The notes: generated from the letters alone by a model not told the origin. Positions 1 through 5,022 are shown, counted from the first letter of the stretch. The stretch: DNA of 5,022 nucleotides from Burkholderiales bacterium (GCA_903643055.1 CAHJWV010000406.1:1-5022), one strand, 5' to 3'. A program made the numbers and translations.

Positions 1-10
1 CTTCCGATCT
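1..10 (+). other. Residual Illumina adapter at contig edge (artefact)
   Basis: The first ten bases, CTTCCGATCT, equal the last ten bases of the common Illumina adapter end that finishes GCTCTTCCGATCT. They sit exactly at the sequence edge. In the rpoC frame they encode Leu-Pro-Ile plus the first base of a Cys codon, which does not resemble what normally precedes the QKTRDITGG stretch of beta'. I read them as untrimmed adapter rather than genomic DNA. Confidence 0.88.
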
Positions 11-864
11 GCCAGAAGACGCGGGACATTACCGGCGGTCTGCCCTGCGTGGCTGAATTGTTCGAGGCTCGTACGCCGAAGGACAAGGGCACCCTGGCCG
101 AGATGACCGGTACGGTGTCATTCGGCAAGGAAACCAAGGGCAAGGTTCGGCTGCAGATCACCGACCCGGAAGGGAAGGTCTACGAGGAACTCGTGCCGAA
201 GGAAAAGAACATCCTGGTGCACGAAGGCCAGGTGGTCAACAAGGGCGAATCCATCGTCGACGGGCCGGCCGATCCGCAAGACATCTTGCGTCTGCTGGGC
301 ATCGAAGAGCTGGCTCGCTACATCGTTGATGAAGTGCAGGACGTCTATCGTCTACAGGGCGTGAAGATCAACGACAAGCACATCGAGGTGATCGTTCGCC
401 AGATGCTGCGTCGGGTTCAGATCACGAATCCTGGCGACAGCACCTACATCATGAACGAGCAAGTCGAGCGTTCGGAGTTGCTGGACACCAACGACAAGCT
501 GCGCAGCGAAGGCAAGCTGATTGCCGTCCACAGCGACGTGCTGTTGGGCATCACCAAGGCGTCGCTGTCGACGGACAGCTTCATCTCGGCGGCGTCCTTC
601 CAGGAAACGACCCGCGTGCTCACCGAGGCTGCCATCATGGGCAAGCGCGACGAGCTGCGTGGCTTGAAGGAAAACGTCATCGTCGGCCGATTGATCCCGG
701 CCGGTACCGGCATGGCCTTCCACGATGCACGCAAGGTCAAGGAAGAGTTGGACGACGCCGAGCGCCGTGCCATTGCCTTGGAAGAAGCCGAGGAACGGGC
801 AGCGACAGAAACCGCGGACGAGGCTCCGGCCGAAGCGACCGGTGGAGACGCCGCAGCTGATTGA
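11..864 (+). CDS. rpoC: DNA-directed RNA polymerase subunit beta' (RpoC), C-terminal part, 5' truncated
   Basis: This is the C-terminal ~285 residues of beta', the subunit that carries the catalytic Mg site of RNA polymerase (full length about 1,400 residues). Full codons run from base 13. The visible start, [11 protein letters not shown], is the C-terminal arm of the trigger-loop region. Further hallmarks are [10 protein letters not shown], the strongly conserved [19 protein letters not shown] block (codons at about 331-390), [19 protein letters not shown] and [23 protein letters not shown], which pack in the clamp and omega-binding C-terminal region. The last ~45 residues are an acidic, Ala/Glu-rich tail, as is common in this lineage. 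The stop is TGA at 862-864. One oddity is at 46-48: TGC (Cys) replaces the Arg expected in GGLPRV. The GTG at 49 is an internal Val, not a start. A strong terminator follows 20 bases downstream, so rpoC ends its own transcription unit, presumably rpoBC. Confidence 0.98.
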
Positions 865-881
865 TCTGCCTAGGCAGTCAA
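861..881. repeat. Inverted repeat spanning the rpoC stop codon
   Basis: The 12-bp perfect palindrome CTGCCTAGGCAG (866-877) is flanked by TTGA (861-864) and TCAA (878-881), which also pair once T865 is bulged out. As RNA this gives a stem of about eight pairs with a CUAG loop, containing the rpoC stop codon, and it lies four bases before the terminator stem. It could help pausing, protect the 3' end or bind a dimeric protein. No function can be assigned from sequence. Confidence 0.6.
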
Positions 882-884
882 TCG

Positions 885-910
885 AAAGGGCGGCTTCGGC
901 CGCCCTTTTT
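885..910 (+). terminator. Rho-independent terminator of rpoC
   Basis: The 10-bp perfect stem AAAGGGCGGC/GCCGCCCTTT (885-894 and 899-908) closes on a UUCG tetraloop with a C-G closing pair, one of the most stable RNA loops. A run of five T follows at 906-910, three of them also in the stem. It lies 20 bases after the rpoC stop. On the minus strand the same stem begins just after the stop of the convergent PIN gene, but there the stem is followed only by TTTCGATT, so termination in that direction should be weaker. Confidence 0.95.
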
Positions 911-1353
911 CATGTCGTGGGCAAGGACCAACGCTCTGGGGTCACGATCCGTAAACCCATGGGCAACGCGCGGCGCGCCAGTTTCAACACCGCCCGATCT
1001 CGGCTGATCAACCATTGCGCCGCACTCAAGGCGAGATCGATGAACTTCTGATCGTCGGCGTCGCTGCAGCGCAATTGGCGAGAGATTCCTTGTGGTGCGG
1101 GGGTATCCAATTTATGGGCCAGCCGGTCCCAGGTGGACCACAGCACGGATTCATCGACATTCCAGGCTGAAACGACGCCGCGGGCCAGCACATGGGCCAG
1201 TTCGTCACGCAAGCTGTCGGTCACGATCCAGCGCAGATGGTTGGTCTCGATGGCTTTCATGATCGGTTGGCAGCCGACATTTCTGAATACAAGCCAGTCC
1301 AGAACAACGTTGGTATCCAGCACGACGGCAGGTGCCAGCAGGAGGGAATTCAT
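910..1353 (-). CDS. PIN-domain protein, putative toxin-type ribonuclease
   Basis: The product is 147 residues and resembles the PIN-family 'putative toxin-antitoxin toxin component' proteins. PIN domains are Mg-dependent, usually single-strand-specific RNases using a cluster of acidic residues. The candidates are all present: D13 in VVLDTNVVLD, E51 in DSLRDELAHVL, D101 in CSDADDQKFIDLAL, and D119 in LISRDRAVL near the C-terminus. The domain fills nearly the whole protein, with no membrane segment or extra domain. I chose ATG at 1353 because the PIN fold starts about ten residues later. A GTG at 1458 in the same frame would add 35 residues unlike any PIN N-terminus and would run up to the str promoter. 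No good Shine-Dalgarno precedes ATG 1353. The gene stands alone: its stop (TGA, 912-910) abuts the rpoC terminator, and no antitoxin-like ORF adjoins it. The family call is good; the biological role and RNA target are unknown. Confidence 0.85.
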   Translation of the reverse strand: MNSLLLAPAVVLDTNVVLDWLVFRNVGCQPIMKAIETNHLRWIVTDSLRDELAHVLARGVVSAWNVDESVLWSTWDRLAHKLDTPAPQGISRQLRCSDADDQKFIDLALSAAQWLISRDRAVLKLARRALPMGLRIVTPERWSLPTT

Positions 1354-1440
1354 CGACAGAATGGAATTGGAAAAGAGGGGCCGTGAGCAGGCGACATTGC
1401 GCAGAGACGCGAAGGCATGAAGAACGAGGCCATGCCCTGC

Positions 1441-1469
1441 TTGCGACTGAGGGTTCACGCGAATATAAT
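1441..1469 (+). promoter_or_regulatory. Sigma70-type promoter of the str operon
   Basis: TTGCGA (1441-1446, four of six matches to TTGACA) is followed by a 17-bp spacer and a perfect TATAAT (1464-1469). Transcription should start near 1476, giving a leader of about 200 nt before rpsL. The bases after the -10, CGAGGG (1470-1475), are a GC-rich discriminator of the kind known from stringently controlled (ppGpp/DksA) ribosomal promoters. Such control is an inference here. It is the only strong promoter I see in the intergenic region. Confidence 0.85.
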
Positions 1470-1480
1470 CGAGGGCTTTT

Positions 1481-1502
1481 CAGCAGTTTTGCTGCGCTCT
1501 TT
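1481..1502 (+). promoter_or_regulatory. Hairpin plus boxA-like element in str leader (candidate nut-like site)
   Basis: CAGCA (1481-1485) pairs with TGCTG (1490-1494) around a GTTT loop. It is followed at once by CGCTCTTT (1495-1502), which equals the core of boxA, the RNA motif bound by NusB-S10 in rrn operons and phage nut sites. The order hairpin then boxA matches boxB-boxA in rrn leaders. Matching stops after CTCTTT: the bases GTCG replace AACA. It lies roughly 20 nt into the predicted transcript. Function is inferred; chance similarity is possible. Confidence 0.4.
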
Positions 1503-1601
1503 GTCGGGCAGTCCACCGCGCAAGATCTCAAGATCGCTCGTGCGGCGTCGGGCTTGTCTCTCCAGCAGGGCGCCTCGACATCTACTGAATAAGATTGGAA
1601 A

Positions 1602-1642
1602 GTGCCGCGTTTCGAGCTTTTGGGCTTGCAATGTCGCGGCAC
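1602..1642 (+). promoter_or_regulatory. Two-part stem-loop upstream of rpsL
   Basis: GTGCCGCG (1602-1609) pairs perfectly with CGCGGCAC (1635-1642). Inside, after an internal loop, CGAGC (1613-1617) pairs with GCTTG (1624-1628, one G-U) around a TTTTGG loop. The structure ends 32 bases before the rpsL ATG and has no T-run, so it is not a terminator. It could be a protein- or RNA-based control element, or simply a leader stabiliser. Confidence 0.5.
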
Positions 1643-1674
1643 CCAGTGTGACTTCAAACGGGAACAAGTTACCA

Positions 1675-2052
1675 ATGCCTACTATCAACCAGCTCGTGCG
1701 TCACGGTCGCGAGACCGAGATCACGAAGTCCAAGTCGCCGGCGCTGCAAGGCGGCCCGCAGCGTCGTGGCGTGTGCACTCGCGTGTACACCACGACGCCT
1801 AAGAAACCTAACTCCGCGCTGCGGAAGGTTGCCAAGGTTCGCTTGACCAACGGGTTCGAGATCATCTCGTACATCGGCGGTGAAGGTCACAACCTGCAAG
1901 AGCACAGCGTCGTGCTCGTGCGCGGCGGCCGTGTGAAGGATTTGCCGGGCGTGCGTTATCACATCGTCCGCGGCTCCCTCGATTTGCAAGGCGTCAAGGA
2001 TCGCAAGCAATCGCGCTCCAAGTACGGCGCGAAGCGGCCCAAGAAGGCCTGA
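1675..2052 (+). CDS. rpsL: 30S ribosomal protein S12
   Basis: S12 sits at the decoding centre of the 30S subunit and helps check codon-anticodon pairing. The product is 125 residues, close to the usual 124-126, and starts [12 protein letters not shown]. It holds the near-invariant core [21 protein letters not shown] (split here: RGVC at 31-34, TTTPKKPNS at 39-47), then [15 protein letters not shown] and [14 protein letters not shown], ending in the basic tail [10 protein letters not shown]43 and K88, the main sites of streptomycin-resistance changes, are both lysine, so this is the sensitive-type allele. D89, the RimO methylthiolation site in E. coli, is present. The ATG at 1675 has a modest GGGAA ribosome-binding site about ten bases upstream. 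The reading frame stays open upstream to 1417, but that part crosses the promoter and is not coding. Translation ends in tandem in-frame stops TGA TAG (2050-2055). It is the first gene of the str operon. Confidence 0.98.
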   Translation: MPTINQLVRHGRETEITKSKSPALQGGPQRRGVCTRVYTTTPKKPNSALRKVAKVRLTNGFEIISYIGGEGHNLQEHSVVLVRGGRVKDLPGVRYHIVRGSLDLQGVKDRKQSRSKYGAKRPKKA

Positions 2053-2177
2053 TAGACCCAGTTTGTCGTGCGTCAGGCCCGTGGGTTCTGCGCAAGGCGT
2101 GTTGCGGTGGATCTGCTGATCCGCTGAGTAAGTGGGCATCCCTGCGAGTGGTGTCCGCGGTGGGGCTGAGAAGCCTT
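2046..2177 (+). promoter_or_regulatory. Structured rpsL-rpsG spacer, candidate S7 autoregulatory site
   Basis: In E. coli, S7 represses its own operon by binding the mRNA between rpsL and rpsG. The equivalent 150-nt spacer here is rich in helices. GGCCTGA (2046-2052, including the rpsL stop) pairs with TCAGGCC (2073-2079). GACCCA (2055-2060) pairs with TGGGTT (2082-2087), crossing the first helix. CGGTGGATC (2105-2113) forms nine pairs, two of them G-U, with 2118-2126 around a TGCT loop. GGCT-GAGA-AGCC (2164-2175) is a GNRA hairpin ending 27 bases before the rpsG start. The string GCGGTGGA (2104-2111) also occurs in the 16S rRNA region that S7 binds (about 939-946, E. coli numbering, from memory). 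The pairings are seen directly; the S7 role is inferred from position and known biology. Confidence 0.55.
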
Positions 2178-2202
2178 GCCAACTGAAGTTAAAGGAAGAG
2201 AA

Positions 2203-2673
2203 ATGCCTCGTCGTCGCGAAGTCCCCAAACGGGACATCCTCCCAGACCCGAAATACAATTCGGTTGATCTGTCCAAGTTCATGAACGTGATCATGGAATC
2301 CGGCAAGAAGGCTGTGGCCGAACGCATCATTTACGGTGCGCTGGAGCAGGTCGAAAAGAAGTCGGGCAAGGATCCGCTCGAAATCTTCGTGGTGGCCTTG
2401 AACAACATCAAGCCCATGGTCGAAGTGAAGTCACGCCGCGTCGGTGGTGCGAACTACCAAGTTCCCGTGGAAGTTCGCCCTGTGCGCCGCGTGGCCCTGG
2501 CCATGCGCTGGTTGAAAGAGTCCGCCCGCAAGCGCGGTGAGAAGTCGATGGCTCAACGCCTCGCCAACGAACTGCTGGAGGCTGTCGAAGGCCGTGGTGG
2601 TGCGATGAAGAAGCGCGATGAGGTGCACCGCATGGCAGAAGCCAACAAGGCCTTCTCTCACTTCCGCTTCTAA
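2203..2673 (+). CDS. rpsG: 30S ribosomal protein S7
   Basis: S7 nucleates assembly of the 30S head by binding the 3' domain of 16S rRNA and lies by the E-site tRNA. The product is 156 residues, the standard short form, without the C-terminal extension seen in E. coli K-12. Recognisable parts are the basic N-terminus [18 protein letters not shown], the helix [18 protein letters not shown], the beta-hairpin region around [20 protein letters not shown] (residues 67-86), the [15 protein letters not shown] helix, and the C-terminus ending [15 protein letters not shown]. The ATG at 2203 is preceded by AAGGAAGAG with good spacing. An in-frame TTG at 2176 would add nine residues, fall within the GNRA hairpin and lack such a site, so it is rejected. 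It is the second gene of the operon; S7 is the likely translational regulator through the spacer upstream. Stop TAA at 2671-2673. Confidence 0.98.
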   Translation: MPRRREVPKRDILPDPKYNSVDLSKFMNVIMESGKKAVAERIIYGALEQVEKKSGKDPLEIFVVALNNIKPMVEVKSRRVGGANYQVPVEVRPVRRVALAMRWLKESARKRGEKSMAQRLANELLEAVEGRGGAMKKRDEVHRMAEANKAFSHFRF

Positions 2674-2757
2674 GTACTCGGTCCTTAGTTTTTAGCCCCT
2701 GCGCTGCCCCTCGGTCGATAAGGCCGTCGGGCGCGTTTCAGTTTCTGGAGTGCCACC

Positions 2758-4860
2758 ATGGCCCGCAAGACCCCCATCGAGCGCTATCGCAACATCGGCA
2801 TCTCGGCTCACATTGACGCCGGCAAGACGACGACCACCGAGCGCATCCTGTTCTACACCGGTGTGAACCACAAGATCGGTGAGGTGCATGACGGCGCCGC
2901 GACCATGGACTGGATGGAGCAGGAGCAAGAGCGCGGCATCACGATCACGTCAGCCGCGACCACCTGCTTCTGGAAGGGCATGGAGTTAGGCTTCCCTGAG
3001 CACCGCATCAACATCATCGACACCCCCGGGCACGTTGACTTCACGATTGAAGTTGAGCGCTCGATGCGTGTGCTGGACGGTGCCTGCATGGTGTATTGCG
3101 CCGTGGGTGGCGTGCAGCCGCAGTCGGAAACTGTTTGGCGCCAAGCCAACAAGTACAAGGTGCCACGCCTTGCGTTCGTCAACAAGATGGACCGCACCGG
3201 TGCGAACTTTTTCAAGGTCTATGACCAGATGAAGGTTCGGCTGAAGGCGAACCCTGTGCCTATCGTGATTCCTATCGGTGCTGAAGAAAACTTCACCGGT
3301 GTGATCGACCTCATCAAGATGAAGGCGATCATTTGGGACGAAGCCTCACAGGGTATGAAGTTCGACTACAAGGACATTCCTGCTGAACTGCTGGAAGAAG
3401 CCCAGAAGTGGCGCGAGAACATGCTCGAAGCCGCTGCCGAGTCGAGCGAAGAGCTGATGAACAAGTACCTCGAGTCGGGCGATCTGACCGAAGCCGAGAT
3501 CAAGCTGGGCATCCGCACCCGCACGATCGGCGCCGAAATTCAGCCGATGTTCTGCGGCACGGCGTTCAAGAACAAAGGCGTGCAGCGCATGTTGGACGGC
3601 GTGATCGACTTCATGCCATCGCCGGTCGACATTCCGCCGGTGCCAGGCACCGATGAAGACGACAAGGAAGTCGTGCGTCATGCAGACGACAGCGAGAAAT
3701 TTGCTGCGTTGGCATTCAAGCTGATGACCGACCCGTATGTCGGCCAGTTGACCTTCGTGCGCGTCTATTCGGGCGTGTTGAAGTCGGGCGACTCGGTCTA
3801 CAACCCGATCCGCGGCAAGAAAGAGCGGATTGGCCGGATCTTGCAGATGCACGCCAACCAGCGTGAAGAAATCAAAGAAATTCTGGCGGGTGACATTGCT
3901 GCCTGCGTGGGCCTGAAAGACGTGACGACCGGCGAAACGCTGTGCGATCCGACGTCGATCATCACGCTTGAAAAGATGATTTTCCCGGAGCCAGTGATCT
4001 CGCAAGCTGTTGAGCCGAAGACCAAGGCCGACCAGGAAAAGATGGGTATCGCGCTGGGTCGTCTGGCCCAGGAAGATCCGTCGTTCCGTGTCAAGACAGA
4101 CGAAGAGTCGGGGCAGACCATCATTTCGGGCATGGGTGAGTTGCACCTCGAAATCATCGTTGACCGCATGAAGCGCGAGTTCGGTGTCGAGGCCAACGTC
4201 GGCAAGCCACAAGTGGCTTATCGTGAAACCATTCGCAAGACGGTCGACGATGTCGAAGGTAAGTTCGTTCGTCAATCTGGCGGCAAGGGCCAGTACGGCC
4301 ACGTCGTGCTGAAGGTCGAGCCGCAAGAGCCGGGCAAGGGCTTCGAGTTCGTTGATGCCATCAAGGGTGGTGTGGTTCCTCGCGAATTCATCCCTGCGGT
4401 GAAGAAAGGTGTCGAAGACTCGCTGCCGAATGGCGTATTGGCTGGCTTCCCGGTCGTCGACGTGAAGGTCACGCTGACCTTCGGTTCGTACCACGAAGTC
4501 GACTCGAACGAAAACGCGTTCAAGATGGCCGCGTCGCTTGGTTTCAAGGACGGTTGCCGCAAGGCCAGCCCCGTGATTCTTGAGCCGATGATGGCCGTGG
4601 AAGTCGAGACGCCTGAAGATTACGCCGGCAACGTGATGGGCGATCTGTCCTCACGTCGCGGCATGGTGCAAGGCATGGACGACATGCCTGGCGGCGGCAA
4701 GGTCATCAAGGCCGAGGTTCCGCTGTCGGAAATGTTCGGCTACTCGACCACGCTGCGTTCGATGTCGCAAGGCCGTGCCACGTACACGATGGAGTTCAAG
4801 CACTACAGCGAAGCTCCGAAGAACGTGGCCGACGCGATCATCACCTCGCGCGCCAAGTAA
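2758..4860 (+). CDS. fusA: Elongation factor G (EF-G)
   Basis: EF-G is the GTPase that drives tRNA-mRNA translocation and, with RRF, ribosome recycling. The product is 700 residues, normal for the family. The G domain carries all motifs: P-loop AHIDAGKT (17-24), switch I RGITITSA (59-66), DTPGH (88-92, with H92 the catalytic histidine), NKMD (142-145) and G5 GTAFK (267-271). The G' insert lies between G4 and G5. Domain II follows from about 300 ([21 protein letters not shown]), then domain III, which includes the GMGELHLEI stretch. Domain IV has [11 protein letters not shown] (505-515) and the tip loop around H579 in [10 protein letters not shown], which reaches the decoding site. Domain V holds GRATYTMEF near the end. 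GGAG (2747-2750) gives a good ribosome-binding site. It is the third gene of the str operon, 84 bases after rpsG, in a spacer without terminator. No truncation or missing key residue is seen. Confidence 0.99.
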   Translation: MARKTPIERYRNIGISAHIDAGKTTTTERILFYTGVNHKIGEVHDGAATMDWMEQEQERGITITSAATTCFWKGMELGFPEHRINIIDTPGHVDFTIEVERSMRVLDGACMVYCAVGGVQPQSETVWRQANKYKVPRLAFVNKMDRTGANFFKVYDQMKVRLKANPVPIVIPIGAEENFTGVIDLIKMKAIIWDEASQGMKFDYKDIPAELLEEAQKWRENMLEAAAESSEELMNKYLESGDLTEAEIKLGIRTRTIGAEIQPMFCGTAFKNKGVQRMLDGVIDFMPSPVDIPPVPGTDEDDKEVVRHADDSEKFAALAFKLMTDPYVGQLTFVRVYSGVLKSGDSVYNPIRGKKERIGRILQMHANQREEIKEILAGDIAACVGLKDVTTGETLCDPTSIITLEKMIFPEPVISQAVEPKTKADQEKMGIALGRLAQEDPSFRVKTDEESGQTIISGMGELHLEIIVDRMKREFGVEANVGKPQVAYRETIRKTVDDVEGKFVRQSGGKGQYGHVVLKVEPQEPGKGFEFVDAIKGGVVPREFIPAVKKGVEDSLPNGVLAGFPVVDVKVTLTFGSYHEVDSNENAFKMAASLGFKDGCRKASPVILEPMMAVEVETPEDYAGNVMGDLSSRRGMVQGMDDMPGGGKVIKAEVPLSEMFGYSTTLRSMSQGRATYTMEFKHYSEAPKNVADAIITSRAK

Positions 4861-4875
4861 TTCAAAGTCGGTCTT

Positions 4876-4908
4876 CGCGAACGCTTCGCGTGTTGCCGGT
4901 GGCACGCG
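4876..4908 (+). promoter_or_regulatory. Two mutually exclusive hairpins in fusA-tuf spacer
   Basis: CGCGAA (4876-4881) pairs with TTCGCG (4885-4890) around a 3-nt loop. CGCGTG (4887-4892) pairs with CACGCG (4903-4908), extendable by two U-G pairs. The two stems share 4887-4890, so only one can form at a time. Neither is followed by a T-run, so they are not intrinsic terminators. They may be an RNA processing site or a switch, or mark the 3' end of a processed fusA message. Confidence 0.45.
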
Positions 4909-4949
4909 ATTCAGGCGGGCGATGGAGACCTTAAACATCACACCGGACA

Positions 4950-4961
4950 TGCTCTTTGAGA
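4950..4961 (+). promoter_or_regulatory. boxA-like element next to the tuf ribosome-binding site
   Basis: TGCTCTTTGAGA matches the E. coli rrn boxA, TGCTCTTTAACA, at ten of twelve positions. It ends one base before the GGAG (4963-4966) that serves tuf. In E. coli suhB, a boxA in the 5' UTR lets Nus factors hinder ribosome binding, so similar control of EF-Tu is conceivable. S10, the boxA-binding partner of NusB, is usually encoded just downstream of tuf in this operon. The motif match is observed; function is inferred. Confidence 0.4.
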
Positions 4962-4974
4962 CGGAGAAATTGAA

Positions 4975-5022
4975 ATGGCAAAAGGCAAATTTGAGCGGAC
5001 CAAGCCCCACGTGAACGTAGGG
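4975..5022 (+). CDS. tuf: Elongation factor Tu (EF-Tu), N-terminal 16 codons, 3' truncated
   Basis: Only the start is present: MAKGKFERTKPHVNVG, the characteristic N-terminus just before the GTIGHVDHGKTTL P-loop, which lies beyond the edge. EF-Tu carries aminoacyl-tRNA to the ribosomal A site as a GTP complex. The ATG at 4975 has GGAG eight bases upstream. It is the fourth gene of the str operon, 114 bases after fusA. Betaproteobacteria usually have two nearly identical tuf genes; this is the copy in the str operon (tufA position). The truncation comes from the sequence ending, not from mutation. Confidence 0.95.
   Translation, partial: MAKGKFERTKPHVNVG

Larger units (their letters stand above)
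1470..1674 (+). other. Discriminator and untranslated leader of the str operon
   Basis: This stretch holds the promoter discriminator, the probable start site near 1476 and the leader RNA up to rpsL. Together with 1354-1440, where I see nothing definite, it makes up the gap of 321 bases between the PIN gene and rpsL. I find no credible small gene in it. It contains a hairpin plus boxA-like motif near the 5' end, a direct repeat of CAAGATC (1521-1527 and 1529-1535), and a stem-loop just before rpsL. There is no intrinsic terminator (no stem with a T-run), so a classical attenuator is not evident. Confidence 0.6.

Noticed and set aside
1354..1458. Longer PIN protein starting at GTG 1458
   Set aside because: The added 35 residues have no PIN character, and the start would lie only about five bases from the -10 region of the str promoter.
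1521..1535. Direct repeat CAAGATC in the leader
   Set aside because: Two 7-base copies one base apart are too short to support a function and could arise by chance.
1417..1674. N-terminal extension of rpsL by 86 codons
   Set aside because: It would begin upstream of the promoter, and S12 proteins begin at the ATG at 1675.
1205..1675. Minus-strand open frame of 156 codons over the str promoter and leader
   Set aside because: It overlaps the PIN gene in another frame, covers the promoter and has no recognisable protein features. It was considered as a possible antitoxin but shows no DNA-binding motif.
1455..1688. Minus-strand open frame of 77 codons opposite the rpsL leader, possible antitoxin
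   Set aside because: The composition is not protein-like, it lies over the promoter and leader, and it is not followed closely by the real PIN start.
1801..1815. Possible streptomycin-resistance allele of rpsL
   Set aside because: K43 and K88 are both lysine, the usual sensitive form.
2176..2202. TTG start nine codons upstream for rpsG
   Set aside because: It lies in the GNRA hairpin, lacks a ribosome-binding site, and S7 is conserved from MPRRR onwards.
2752..2760. GCCACCATG before fusA resembles a eukaryotic Kozak sequence
   Set aside because: It is a coincidence in a bacterial operon; the GGAG seven bases upstream of the ATG explains initiation.
3556..3570. EF-G G5 motif reads GTAFK rather than GSAFK
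   Set aside because: Thr for Ser is a conservative change that I recall as common in betaproteobacterial EF-G, so it is not evidence of altered function.
3346..4494. Open frame of 382 codons on the minus strand opposite fusA
   Set aside because: It is antisense to a fully conserved EF-G gene, and its His/Arg/Leu-rich product is typical of a mirror frame in GC-rich DNA.

Overview
The window carries ordinary betaproteobacterial housekeeping DNA: the 3' end of rpoC followed by the start of the str operon (rpsL, rpsG, fusA, tuf). The rpoC, EF-G and S7 protein sequences, and the placing of rpoC directly upstream of rpsL, point to Burkholderiales and most likely Comamonadaceae. That is a judgement from remembered family sequences, not from a search.

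Layout. Bases 1-10 look like leftover Illumina adapter, so the left edge is probably a raw contig end. The last ~285 codons of rpoC run to 864 and end in a stop codon lying inside an inverted repeat. A perfect 10-bp UUCG-loop terminator follows at 885-910. A gene for a PIN-domain protein (910-1353) lies on the minus strand, convergent with rpoC and divergent from rpsL; it is the only accessory gene here. A strong sigma70-type promoter (1441-1469) then starts a ~200-nt leader with a small hairpin, a boxA-like element and a two-part stem-loop. After it come rpsL (1675-2052), a 150-nt structured spacer that probably holds the S7 feedback site, rpsG (2203-2673), an 84-nt spacer with no clear structure, and fusA (2758-4860). 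A 114-nt spacer with two competing hairpins and a second boxA-like element precedes tuf, of which only 16 codons are present.

How it works together. RpoC is the beta' subunit of RNA polymerase. S12 and S7 are 30S ribosomal proteins, and EF-G and EF-Tu are the elongation GTPases. Transcribing the four translation genes as one unit matches supply of the decoding site, the small-subunit head and the elongation factors. The GC-rich discriminator of the promoter, the boxA-like elements and the rpsL-rpsG structures suggest growth-rate, Nus-factor and S7 control respectively; all three are inferences.

I see no convincing new multi-gene system. The points most worth following are the adapter remnant with a nearby Arg-to-Cys change in rpoC, the PIN gene without a visible antitoxin, and the two boxA-like motifs. 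The second of these lies directly against the tuf ribosome-binding site. The right edge falls just inside tuf, a gene usually duplicated in this group, which fits a short-read assembly break.
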